Shown here one piece after another: positions 1 to 8,119 of a DNA stretch of 10,000 bases. Under the pieces are notes generated by a model, which was not told the DNA's origin, made no database searches, and saw only the letters and a list, made by a program, of their open reading frames with translations. The stretch lies in the NCBI GenBank assembly GCA_020217065.1, contig JAIWOB010000068.1, forward strand, positions 1 through 10,000, given 5' to 3'. Position 1 is the stretch's first letter. Each line of letters begins with the position of its first letter. Origin of the DNA: Chloroflexota bacterium (GTDB lineage Bacteria; Chloroflexota; Anaerolineae; Anaerolineales; Villigracilaceae). The position numbers and the translations under genes are program-made.

Positions 1-2
1 AA

Positions 3-473
3 ATCAAGGGCGTGTTGTCTGTCGAATCGGGATATTCCAACGGGCATGTCCCCAACCCGACTTACCGCGAAGTTTGCGGCGGCGACACGGGCCACGCCGA
101 GGCGGTGCGGATTCAATTTGACCCTTCTATTGTCTCATACCGCGACCTGCTGAACGTTTTCTTCGCCATTCACGACCCAACGACCTTGAACCGTCAAGGA
201 GCGGATGTCGGCGCGCAGTATCGTTCCGCGATTTTTTATCATTCGCCGCAGCAAAAACAAATTGCCGAGGAGGTCGTCCGTGAATTGACTGCGCGGCGGC
301 TTTGGGACTCTCCCATTGTTACGGAAGTGACTGAGGCGGGACCTTTCTACATCGCCGAAGACTATCACCAGGAATATTTTGCGCGTAATCCCTATCAACC
401 GTACTGTTCGGCGGTGGTCGCCCCGAAGGTGGCGAAGTTCCGCAAGCAGTTCCTGGAAATGCTAAAGAAATAA
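3..473 (+). CDS. msrA: Peptide-methionine (S)-S-oxide reductase MsrA (5' end missing)
   Basis: This enzyme reduces the S-epimer of methionine sulfoxide, free or in proteins, back to methionine, usually with thioredoxin as reductant; it acts in the cytoplasm in oxidative-damage repair. The reading frame is open from the first complete codon (position 3) to a TAA at 471-473, so the true start lies upstream. Seen directly: the MsrA blocks [51 protein letters not shown] and a C-terminal [17 protein letters not shown]. The catalytic GCFW(C/G) motif at the N terminus falls outside the window, so activity cannot be judged. About 156 residues are present, against a usual family length near 160-220. 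I see no fused MsrB domain, since the protein ends just after the MsrA core. It converges with the acyltransferase gene across a 15-bp gap. Identification is secure. Confidence 0.97.
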   Translation: MKGVLSVESGYSNGHVPNPTYREVCGGDTGHAEAVRIQFDPSIVSYRDLLNVFFAIHDPTTLNRQGADVGAQYRSAIFYHSPQQKQIAEEVVRELTARRLWDSPIVTEVTEAGPFYIAEDYHQEYFARNPYQPYCSAVVAPKVAKFRKQFLEMLKK

Positions 474-488
474 TTTCCAAGCCGCGAA

Positions 489-1505
489 TTAATCTTTCCG
501 CAGGCAGCGCGCCCGCATCACATAGCGGTTGACCGCGCCAAAGCGGTATTTGTATTCTTCGTCTCCGCGCATGAAGTCGAATTCTTTGCGATTGTTTTCG
601 CACGCCCATTGCAAAGTATAGGCAAGCAGCGCCCAGCCGGGCGAGAGGTCTTTAAAATCGCGGTTAACGCCGGCGTTGTAGCCCCATAATTTATCGTTGT
701 AGTCGAAATTGAGGCAGGCGGCAATCCGTTTTCCATCGGCTTCGAGAAAAGCGAGCCACAACCAACCGTTCTCGTGCGCGGCGCGGATGATGGCGCTCAT
801 CTGGCGGCGCATGGCGTCGCGCAGAAATTCCGCCTTTTCCTGGTGATGTTCCATCAGCGTGAGGAAGGCTTCGGTTTCCGCTTCCACATCCTTCATGTCG
901 GAGATAAACCAACGCGCGCCGCGTCCGCTTTCTTCGAGGCGGCGCGTTTTGCGGCGAATCTCATGACGTTGTTTTTTGTCCACGCGGGAAAGATATTCTT
1001 CGAAACTGCCTTTCAATGCAATGTATGGCGTGGGGCGGTACGTCTCTTCGAGGTAAGACCAGCCCCGCCGCGCCGCTTCCGCTTTGAGCGCGGCGAGAGT
1101 GGGGGACGAATCGGGGAGGTTATACCAGTCCAGGCAGTCCCACGCTGCGGGTTCATCCGCCGCCGCGAGAAAATCCAACAGCCCGGAGACGAATTGGGCG
1201 TGCTTCTCTTGCCGCACGATTAAGTCCAGGTAATCCGAAATTTCGACGCTGCCGGAAAGCATCAGCGCGGACCGTCCCTCATGCTGCGCCGCAAAGAGCG
1301 GGGCGACGCCCGCCAGCCGCTCCTCTTCGTAAGCCGCGACCAGAGTCAATTGCGCCTTTTGCCATTCGCCTCCGCCGCGATGTTCCCACCATGCGTTTTG
1401 ATATTCGTGCCGCAGAAAGGGCGCGTTTGTGACGGATTCTGAAAGCAGCGCGTTCCATTCCTGCGGATTGATTTCTGAAAAGTCTTTGTGAAGGATATAT
1501 TTCAT
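489..1505 (-). CDS. FemAB/GNAT-like acyltransferase (BioF2-like acetyltransferase family)
   Basis: A 338-residue soluble protein that resembles the acetyltransferase family with a tandem GNAT fold, related to FemAB peptidyltransferases and often found in polysaccharide or cell-envelope loci (PF13480 type). What supports this: a basic helix KKQRHEIRRKTRRLEE at residues 177-192, then the block YNAGVNRDFKDLSPGWALL at 276-294, and near the C terminus FDFMRGDEEYKYRFG at 309-323. Conserved 'K.R..R...R.L', 'Y..G.......SPG..L' and 'DF.RG.E.YK..F' patterns are typical of this family. There is no signal peptide or membrane helix. The start at 1505 is the ATG nearest a -10-like TAAAAT on the same strand. 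Substrate is unknown: the family acylates sugars, amino acids or lipid-linked intermediates, and nothing nearby resolves this. It is divergent from the membrane-protein gene and convergent with msrA, so it is probably transcribed alone. Confidence 0.8.
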   Translation of the reverse strand: MKYILHKDFSEINPQEWNALLSESVTNAPFLRHEYQNAWWEHRGGGEWQKAQLTLVAAYEEERLAGVAPLFAAQHEGRSALMLSGSVEISDYLDLIVRQEKHAQFVSGLLDFLAAADEPAAWDCLDWYNLPDSSPTLAALKAEAARRGWSYLEETYRPTPYIALKGSFEEYLSRVDKKQRHEIRRKTRRLEESGRGARWFISDMKDVEAETEAFLTLMEHHQEKAEFLRDAMRRQMSAIIRAAHENGWLWLAFLEADGKRIAACLNFDYNDKLWGYNAGVNRDFKDLSPGWALLAYTLQWACENNRKEFDFMRGDEEYKYRFGAVNRYVMRARCLRKD

Positions 1506-1530
1506 CGTCTGAGAATTTTACCAGTATAAT
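1506..1530. promoter_or_regulatory. Divergent promoter pair, back-to-back -10 hexamers
   Basis: TATAAT at 1525-1530 on the plus strand faces the membrane-protein gene, and TAAAAT at 1520-1515 on the minus strand faces the acyltransferase gene. The two hexamers are 4 bp apart (CCAG). The minus hexamer ends 9 nt before the acyltransferase ATG, so a start 7 nt downstream would leave a leader of about 3 nt. The plus hexamer predicts a start near 1537. No convincing -35 element is visible for either direction. An overlapping minus-strand TATACT (1528-1523) is an alternative for the acyltransferase. This is motif inspection only. Confidence 0.45.
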
Positions 1531-1578
1531 GTCGGCACAAGCCGCGTGTTTTGACAGGCTTTGAAGCGGATTCCTTAC

Positions 1579-3957
1579 ATGGCGCTTGACCTGACTCTTT
1601 CACCTCTGTATCGCGTCAACGGGCAGGAACAAAACAGCCTGCCTGGCTTGGTCGCGTTAACCCCGCCTGCGGCGCCGGCGCGGGGGCGCGAACGCGACCG
1701 CTTGATTGCCTACTTGATATTGGCGGGGAACGCCGTGATTTCGAGCGGCGAATACGCGCAGGCGGCGGAAGCCGCCGCCGTCGCCTTTTATCAGACGCCG
1801 GGCGCGCTGACCACCGCCCTTAAAGCCGCCGTTGAAAAGACGAATAAAATTCTCCTGGAGCGCAACATGAACAGCGCGAAAAACGGTCAATTCGCCGTTG
1901 GCTGGCTGACCCTGGCGGCGGCTCGCGAGGCGCAATGCACCTTTGCGTTGAGCGGTCCGATGCGCGTTCATTGCTTTTGCAGGGGAGAAATTCGCCATAT
2001 CCACGAACCAGCCGTTTCGGGCAAAGGCTTGGGCGCGAACCAGACGCCCAATATTCATTACGCTCAAATTCCCTTGGAAGCCGGCGTCCGCTTGCTCTTT
2101 TTTGGACGGGCTCCCGATTCGTGGAAGGACGTTTTGGAAGACCGGACGCCCGGCTCTTTGGACGCAATGCGCCGCCGCTTGCTCACGCTTTCAAATGAAG
2201 ACTTGAACGCTGTTTTAATTCAAGCCACAGAGGGGACGGGCGTCTTGAACGTGTTGAAGAAGCGCTCAACGGAGACGGGAGAAGAGCCGGTTGATTCAAC
2301 ACAATTGAAACCTTCTCCTGTTGAGGAAGCCCCGCCTTCCGTAGAATCAATCCCGCAGGAGAAGGCTTCCGCTTCGCCTGCCGCGCATCTTGTCCAGCCC
2401 TCGGCGTACGCCATTCCGCCTCAGGAAGCGCCGCACGCCGCCGACCCGACGGCGAGTCTGCCGCGCGGCAGCCGCGAATTTCCGCCTTCCATTCCGAGGC
2501 GGCAGCCTATTCAGAACGCGCCAACCGCCGTTTCGTCCGCCGTTTTGGAGGATAAACCTTCTGAAAGCGGTCAGGCAGTCCCGTCTCCTCGTTTGCGGAG
2601 GCGGCGTGAGCCTCCCGAATGGACGCGCCGCGCGGCAAAAGCCGCCGCGGCAGCCATTCAAGCGGTAAGGCTGGCAAAAGAAAGAAGCGCCAAAAGGTTT
2701 AAGGCGTTTTTGCCCCGTCTGCTGCCAACCGCCGAGCCGGTCGAACCGTATGCGCCTTCCAATTTTACGATGGCGGGCATTGCCATAACCGTTCCGCTGA
2801 TTGTGGTGGTCGTCATGTTTGTCGTGTGGACAAAGTATGGGCGCAGCCAACAGTATGAAACCCACCTCGCCTTGGCGCGGCAGAAGCGGGAACAAGCGCT
2901 GGTTTTAACTCAGCCCATCGAACAGCGCCGCGCCTGGGAGAGCGTCCTGCTTAGCGTGGGCATCGCAGAATCTCATACGAAGACGGAAGAAACCGTTTCC
3001 ATCCGCCGCGAAGCCGAAACCAAGCTGGATGAATTGCTGGGAATTACGCGGCTTCAGTTCAGTCCCGCTTTTAGCGGCGGTCTTGGCGTTGAAATCAGCC
3101 GCATGGCAGCCAGCGAAAGCGATTTATTTTTGCTCAACGCCGAAAAGGGAGAAGCGCTCCGCGCTCAGCCCTCCGCCAGCGGGCGGGGGTTTCAGATTGA
3201 CGCGTCGTTTAACTGCAAGCCGGGCGTCTATGGAAATTACACCGTCGGTCCGCTGGTGGATATATTAACCCTGCCGGTCTTGAATTCGATTAATGCCACC
3301 ATGCTCGGCATAGACGCGGCGGGAAATTTGTTATATTGCGCTCCCGGACAAGTGGCGCTGGCGATTCCGCTCTCTCCTCCCGATACGAATTGGAAACGCG
3401 TCACCGCCTTCACGATGAGCGACGGCAATTTGTATGTTCTTGACGCGCCCGCGCGCGCCGTGTGGGTATATAATGGGAAAGATGGAGCGTTCATTGACCG
3501 TCCCTATTTTTTCTTTGGCGGACAGACGCCTGAAAAACAGGATGTCATTGACCTGCTTGTCTCCGGCGACGACCTCTACATGCTGCACGCCGACGGGCAC
3601 CTTTCCGCCTGCTCTTACAGCAGGCTGGAGACGAAACCGACTCGCTGCGAAGATCCCGTTCGGTTGATTAATCCCTTCCCCGCTTATCAGGACGAAAACA
3701 TTTTTTCCAGCGCGCATTTTACGCAAATGTTCTTTGCCGCCCTGCCCGACCCTTCCATTCTGCTTTTAGACGCGGACGCCCAAAGCGTTTTTCGTTTTTC
3801 CCCGCGCACATTTGAGCTGCAAAATCAAATCCGCCCAGCCAGAGAAAACGCCAATTCCATTCCCGCCGGCGCGATTGGAGCGGCTGCCATCGCCCCCAAC
3901 CATGTTCTATATCTGGCGGTCAATGGACAGGTGTATTTTGCGGCGAACATGCCATAA
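1579..3957 (+). CDS. Membrane protein: degenerate PP2C-like domain, one TM helix, probable beta-propeller
   Basis: A protein of 792 residues from ATG 1579; a TTG at 1561 would add six residues. I prefer the ATG because GAAGCGGA lies 8 nt upstream, although no site is strong. Residues ~1-220 look like a PP2C-type phosphatase fold without its metal-binding motifs: SGPMR (125-129) sits where PP2Cs carry GDSR, FFGRAPDSW where they carry the SDGL motif, and NEDLNAVLI (206-214) where they carry DN.T. Residues ~230-395 are a Pro/Ala/Ser-rich linker that becomes strongly Arg/Lys-rich at ~339-381. A hydrophobic helix spans ~396-419, followed by a charged helical stretch (~425-485). The C-terminal ~300 residues repeat beta-strand patterns such as DGNLYVLDA, GDDLYMLHADGHLSAC and NHVLYLAVNGQVYF, as in beta-propellers. 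The basic stretch before the helix suggests the N terminus is cytoplasmic and the propeller outside. It is first in a likely operon with the next two genes. Gene call certain; domain assignment moderate; function unknown. Confidence 0.75.
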   Translation: MALDLTLSPLYRVNGQEQNSLPGLVALTPPAAPARGRERDRLIAYLILAGNAVISSGEYAQAAEAAAVAFYQTPGALTTALKAAVEKTNKILLERNMNSAKNGQFAVGWLTLAAAREAQCTFALSGPMRVHCFCRGEIRHIHEPAVSGKGLGANQTPNIHYAQIPLEAGVRLLFFGRAPDSWKDVLEDRTPGSLDAMRRRLLTLSNEDLNAVLIQATEGTGVLNVLKKRSTETGEEPVDSTQLKPSPVEEAPPSVESIPQEKASASPAAHLVQPSAYAIPPQEAPHAADPTASLPRGSREFPPSIPRRQPIQNAPTAVSSAVLEDKPSESGQAVPSPRLRRRREPPEWTRRAAKAAAAAIQAVRLAKERSAKRFKAFLPRLLPTAEPVEPYAPSNFTMAGIAITVPLIVVVVMFVVWTKYGRSQQYETHLALARQKREQALVLTQPIEQRRAWESVLLSVGIAESHTKTEETVSIRREAETKLDELLGITRLQFSPAFSGGLGVEISRMAASESDLFLLNAEKGEALRAQPSASGRGFQIDASFNCKPGVYGNYTVGPLVDILTLPVLNSINATMLGIDAAGNLLYCAPGQVALAIPLSPPDTNWKRVTAFTMSDGNLYVLDAPARAVWVYNGKDGAFIDRPYFFFGGQTPEKQDVIDLLVSGDDLYMLHADGHLSACSYSRLETKPTRCEDPVRLINPFPAYQDENIFSSAHFTQMFFAALPDPSILLLDADAQSVFRFSPRTFELQNQIRPARENANSIPAGAIGAAAIAPNHVLYLAVNGQVYFAANMP

Positions 3958-3969
3958 CCGCGAGGCGCG

Positions 3970-4953
3970 ATGACCGAACTCTTGAAACGACTTGCCGCCT
4001 TTTTCAAGCCGGCGACATATCCTTCGGATAGCGACGCCGAACCCGCGCAAATCACGCAAAGCCGCGTTCTGTTGATAGTCTACGACCCTGTCATGGAACC
4101 AGCCGCCGGTGCGACCCTCTCTCAAAAGATGAAGTGGAACCGCCCGTCGGACCTTGTCGGCGGCTTTATCTCAGACCTGACCCAAGTCAGCGGCGGCATG
4201 GCGCAATATCGCATCGTTGAGCGCGTGGATGAAAATGAATTCCCCATCAAAACCGACGGTTTTCGCTACACCCCGCAAGGTTATCTCGACGTTTTGCGCG
4301 GCGACGCCGCGCCGCATTCCCCGCCAGGAGTGGATTATTACGCCATCCTCAATAAGTATAAAGTTTTGCAGCGCGTGGCGCGGAATGAAATTGACGAAGT
4401 GTGGGTTTTTGCCTTCCCCCATGCCGGGTTCTATGAATCCATCATGGCTGGACCAGACGCCTTTTGGTGCAACGCGCCTCCGCTGAAAAACACCGAGGCG
4501 TCGAAACGCCGCTTTGTCGTTATGGGCTTTTCTTTCGAGAGGCATATCGGCGAAATGCTCGAAGCCTATGGGCATCGCGCCGAATCCATCATGGAAAAAA
4601 CCTGCGCCAAATTGAGCGGCGAAGCGAATCTTTGGAGGCGTTTTACCCGTTACGAGAAGACTTCCCCCGGAAAAGCGGCTTGCGGCAATATTCACTTCGC
4701 CCCTAACAGCCGCGCCGACTATGACTGGGGCAACCCGGCGCCTGTCGTCAGCGAATGCTACGACTGGCTTTTGAATTTCCCAAATTTCAAGGGGGACCGG
4801 CGAATCGTCGCCGCTTCGGAATGGGGCGGCGGCGATATGCGCGGGCATCATAAATGGTGGTTCAATCACCTGCCGCGCGTCGCCGGGCGGAAAAACGGAG
4901 TCCATAATAACTGGTGGCAGTATATTGTCAATCCGCAGCAGGTTATTCTGTGA
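3970..4953 (+). CDS. Conserved protein of unknown function with HHKWW and NNWW motifs
   Basis: A 327-residue protein with no signal peptide or membrane helix, starting 12 bp after the membrane-protein gene behind a short GAGG (3962-3965, 4 nt from the ATG). I do not recognise a named family. An N-terminal region of about 30 residues is variable-looking. A beta-strand SRVLLIVYDP (31-40) follows, then IDEVWVFAFPHAGFYESIMAG (141-161). The rest is dense in motifs that look conserved: GFSFERHIGEML (186-197), GHRAESIM (201-208), CGNIHFAPNSRADYDWGNP (238-256), AASEWGGGDM (281-290), HHKWWFNHLP (293-302) and NNWWQY (313-318). The many His, Asp, Glu, Asn and Trp residues in the last third suggest a ligand- or metal-binding site, and a hydrolase is possible; this is inference. 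Same strand and tight spacing imply co-expression with its neighbours. A 244-residue open frame on the opposite strand looks like a shadow. Confidence 0.7.
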   Translation: MTELLKRLAAFFKPATYPSDSDAEPAQITQSRVLLIVYDPVMEPAAGATLSQKMKWNRPSDLVGGFISDLTQVSGGMAQYRIVERVDENEFPIKTDGFRYTPQGYLDVLRGDAAPHSPPGVDYYAILNKYKVLQRVARNEIDEVWVFAFPHAGFYESIMAGPDAFWCNAPPLKNTEASKRRFVVMGFSFERHIGEMLEAYGHRAESIMEKTCAKLSGEANLWRRFTRYEKTSPGKAACGNIHFAPNSRADYDWGNPAPVVSECYDWLLNFPNFKGDRRIVAASEWGGGDMRGHHKWWFNHLPRVAGRKNGVHNNWWQYIVNPQQVIL

Positions 4954-4999
4954 GCCTCTCGGTTTTGCGCGCTGACTTCACGCTTACCGCTTCAAAGAA

Positions 5000-7900
5000 A
5001 TGATGCAAAGCGGTTTAAATTTTTATGTCTCGCTTATTTACCTCTTGGCGGCGGTTCCTTACGCCTGGCTGGGCTTATTCGCGTGGAGAAAGAACCGCAT
5101 AGGCGCGGTTTTGCCGTTTGCTTGGGCGATGCTGGGTCTTTCCATTTGGACCTTCGCTTACAGCCTGGAGCTCTTTCTCCCGACCCTGCCGCTCAAACTA
5201 TTTTTCGCCCGCCTGGGATATTCCGCCAGCGTTACGCTTCCTGTGCTATTCCTGCTCTTTGCGTTGGAATACACCGACCAAGGCGGCTTGCTGAGCTGGC
5301 GGGCGCGGCTCTTGATTTGGGGCGCGCCGCTCGTGACTCTCACCCTGGTCTGGAGCGCCGACTGGCATCGCCTGGTTTGGTCTCAGGGATTCGTCGTCAG
5401 GATGGGCGGGTTGGAAATTTTATCCTTGCAGCGCGGGTCGTTCTTCTGGATTCAAACCGTTTATTCGCAGATTCTGGCGGCGTTTTCCATCGTCCTGTTA
5501 GGGGTGGAAATGCTGCAAAGACCGCATCCATACCGCGTTCAAATCGGCTTTATCGCGCTTGGCATTGCGGCGCTGGCGGCGGGCAGTCAGTTGTACTTGA
5601 GCCGTTTTAACCCAATTGCCGGGCTGAATCTGACTCCTTTGTTATTTTTGCCCGTTTTGGCGGCGATTTCCTGGGCAATCTCGCGCCGCCACATGCTTGA
5701 CATTATTCCCCTCCAGCACCTGACCGTCTTAAAGAATATGAAGGACGGGGTGATTGTCGTCAACGCGGATGGGCGCATCCTGTACTTCAACCCGTTGATA
5801 GAATCTTTGTTTGGCTCTCTTGAGAAAGACTTAATTGGCAAACCCCTGGAGCGAATTTCGGAACGCTACGGCTCCGCCCTGGCTGCGCGTCTTGCCGGGG
5901 GCGAATCCAGCGCCGAAATGACGATAAGCGGGCGCGGGGGCGACGGTGTTTTTGAAGTTAGCGTTTCGAATATCAAGTCAAGAGAAGGGGCGTCTCAGTC
6001 TGGCAGCGTCCTCATTCTGCACGATATTACCGAAAGAAAAAAGGCGGAAGCGGCGTTAATACGGCGCGAGGGGATGATGTCTGCGTTGAACCTTGCCGCC
6101 GAACGCTTCCTGAAAGAATCCGCCTGGGAACATCATATACCGGGCATTCTCGAAAAAATCGGGCAGGCGGTGAGCGTAAGCCGCGTCTATGTCTTCATGA
6201 ATTACCTTGACCTGGAAGGCGAACTTCGCTCCAGCCAATGTTATGAATGGGCGGCGACTGGCGTCCTGCCGCAAATTAATAACCCCCGCCTTCAGCACGT
6301 CAACCTGCGCCGCGCCGGCTACAACCGCTGGGTCGATTCGCTGGCAAAGGGTCAAGCCATTTTTGGGCTTGTCGCCGACTTTCCCGAATCGGAAAGAATG
6401 TTATTGCAGGAACAAAATGTAATTTCGCTTGCGGTCGCCCCCGTCTTCGTCGAAAGACAGTGGTGGGGATTTATCGGCTTCGACGATTGCGTCAGCGAAA
6501 GACGCTGGGAGGAAGCGGAATTGGAAGCGCTGCGGATTACCGCCAGCCTCTTTGGCTCCGCCGAAGCCCGCGCCCGCACCGAGCAGAGGCTCTTGCGCCG
6601 CCAGCATACCCTTACTCTTTTGCAGGGAATCGTAAGCGAAGCCCTTAGCGCCGACAGTCTGCGGCATATGGCGGAAGCCATTGTCGTCCATCTGGCGGGA
6701 TTGGTCTCCGCCAGCGATTGTTTTATCACGGTGTGGGACGAAGCCGCCCAGCAGGTCTTTCCGCTTGCCGCCACCGACGGCAAAAACACCTATCTTTCCA
6801 TCCAACCCGTTTCGGAAGGAAGAACGTTGACCGAAACGGCGTTGATACAAAGACATGCCCTGATTATAGAGGACGCCCAAAACTCCCCCCTCTTCGACCC
6901 GCAGATTGCGTCGCAATGTCCTTCGCATTCCCTCCTGGTCCTTCCGCTGACGGCTGGGGAAGAACGCTTGGGCGCCATCTTGTTCGCTTATAACGCGTAT
7001 TATCATTTCCAGCCCGAGGAGACTTCCATTTGCGAACAGGCGGCTGAATTGATTTCTCTGGCGTTTGAAAAATTCAAGGCGGTTGAACAAGCGCAGCGCC
7101 GCGCCGCCGCCTCTGAGACCCTGCGTAAAGCGGGCGCAGCCGTCGCCGAAACCCTCGAAACCGACGAAACCGTTTCCCGCATTCTCGAACAGCTCAAACA
7201 GGTCGTCCCTTATGACACCGCTTCAGTGCAGGTATTGACGGAAAATAACGAGCTGGAAATTATCGGCGGCAGCGGGTTTGAAGACCTCAATGTCGTTGTG
7301 GGGATGCGTTTCCCCGTGCCGGGCAACAACCCGAATACGACAGTCATTCAAAGCGGGAAACCCTATCTTTTGCGGGATGTCGGCGAGACGTTCGAGGAGT
7401 TTAAAAAACCTCCGCATAACCACATCCGTTCCTGGCTGGGAGTGCCGCTCAACTTTCAAGAAAAAATCATTGGGCTGTTGGCAATTGACAGCTCCGAGAC
7501 GGACCATTTCACGCAGGAAAATATTAATCTGGCTGTGGAATTTGCAGACCAGGTGGCGGCGGCGCTCGAAAAAGCCCGCGCCTATGAAAAGGCGCAGACC
7601 CAGGCGATAACGGACCCTCTGACCGGGGTGTATAACCGGCGCGGCTTGGAACAGGCGGGAGAATTCGAAATTTCCCGCGCAAGGCGGCTCAAACGTCCCC
7701 TGTGCGCCCTGATGCTCGACATTGACCACTTCAAACGGGTTAATGACCGCTATGGACACCTCACCGGCGACCATGCGCTGCGCGGCTTGGCGGAACGCTG
7801 CCGCGCCACCCTTCGCGCTGTGGATATCCTCGGAAGGTACGGCGGCGAAGAATTTTTAATCCTTCTGCCGGAAACCAGCCTTTCTTCGGCTCAAATGATT

Positions 7901-8119
7901 GCCGAACGTCTGCGCGCTTCATTTATAGACACGCCGCTTCCCACCGATTCAGGACCGCTTCGCGTTACCATTAGCGTTGGGGTCGCCGAATTTTCAAAAT
8001 TCGACACATTTGAGTCCCTCGTGCAACGGTCCGACTCCGCTTTATATCAAGCCAAACGCGACGGGCGAAACTGCGTGCGAATTGCGTCCAGAGGCGTCTC
8101 ATTGCAAACCCAAACCTGA
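5000..8119 (+). CDS. Membrane diguanylate cyclase, 7TM-PAS-GAF-GAF-GAF-GGDEF
   Basis: Makes cyclic di-GMP from two GTP in response to signals sensed by its N-terminal modules. The 1039 residues begin with about seven hydrophobic helices (~5-230) of the type found at the N terminus of some histidine kinases; AYSLEL, FLLFALEYTD and DWHRLVW are typical of that domain. Next comes a PAS domain (~240-345) ending in DITERKKAEAAL (342-353). Three GAF-like regions follow at ~360-525, ~535-690 and ~705-865. The cyclase domain (~866-1032) opens with TDPLTGVYNRRGL and carries an intact GGEEF active site (948-952). An RxxD inhibitory site (R939-D942) lies exactly five residues upstream, so product feedback inhibition is expected. 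There is no EAL or HD-GYP domain and no kinase domain. The start is ATG 5000 (a second ATG is at 5003); 46 bp separate it from the upstream gene and no ribosome site is obvious. Its end overlaps the convergent methyltransferase gene by 73 bp. Confidence 0.93.
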   Translation: MMQSGLNFYVSLIYLLAAVPYAWLGLFAWRKNRIGAVLPFAWAMLGLSIWTFAYSLELFLPTLPLKLFFARLGYSASVTLPVLFLLFALEYTDQGGLLSWRARLLIWGAPLVTLTLVWSADWHRLVWSQGFVVRMGGLEILSLQRGSFFWIQTVYSQILAAFSIVLLGVEMLQRPHPYRVQIGFIALGIAALAAGSQLYLSRFNPIAGLNLTPLLFLPVLAAISWAISRRHMLDIIPLQHLTVLKNMKDGVIVVNADGRILYFNPLIESLFGSLEKDLIGKPLERISERYGSALAARLAGGESSAEMTISGRGGDGVFEVSVSNIKSREGASQSGSVLILHDITERKKAEAALIRREGMMSALNLAAERFLKESAWEHHIPGILEKIGQAVSVSRVYVFMNYLDLEGELRSSQCYEWAATGVLPQINNPRLQHVNLRRAGYNRWVDSLAKGQAIFGLVADFPESERMLLQEQNVISLAVAPVFVERQWWGFIGFDDCVSERRWEEAELEALRITASLFGSAEARARTEQRLLRRQHTLTLLQGIVSEALSADSLRHMAEAIVVHLAGLVSASDCFITVWDEAAQQVFPLAATDGKNTYLSIQPVSEGRTLTETALIQRHALIIEDAQNSPLFDPQIASQCPSHSLLVLPLTAGEERLGAILFAYNAYYHFQPEETSICEQAAELISLAFEKFKAVEQAQRRAAASETLRKAGAAVAETLETDETVSRILEQLKQVVPYDTASVQVLTENNELEIIGGSGFEDLNVVVGMRFPVPGNNPNTTVIQSGKPYLLRDVGETFEEFKKPPHNHIRSWLGVPLNFQEKIIGLLAIDSSETDHFTQENINLAVEFADQVAAALEKARAYEKAQTQAITDPLTGVYNRRGLEQAGEFEISRARRLKRPLCALMLDIDHFKRVNDRYGHLTGDHALRGLAERCRATLRAVDILGRYGGEEFLILLPETSLSSAQMIAERLRASFIDTPLPTDSGPLRVTISVGVAEFSKFDTFESLVQRSDSALYQAKRDGRNCVRIASRGVSLQTQT

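Noticed and set aside
474..488. Terminator between the convergent msrA and acyltransferase genes
   Set aside because: The 15-bp gap has no hairpin followed by a T-run on either strand.
1551..1578. TTGACA at 1551-1556 as a -35 element for the membrane-protein gene
   Set aside because: A -10 at normal spacing would be TTACAT at 1575-1580, a poor match that overlaps the preferred ATG. The TATAAT at 1525-1530 is a better promoter candidate.
4171..4905. 244-residue open frame on the minus strand, antisense to the unknown protein
   Set aside because: The plus-strand frame has coherent motifs and operon spacing. The antisense product is low-complexity, lacks any family motif and reflects the codon bias of a GC-rich gene.
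6401..7090. 229-residue open frame on the minus strand inside the cyclase gene
   Set aside because: It lies wholly within the GAF-coding region, and its translation has no recognisable domain.
5000..8119. Histidine kinase, suggested by the 7TM-PAS-GAF N terminus
   Set aside because: There is no H-box or ATPase N/G boxes, and the C terminus is a clear GGEEF cyclase domain.
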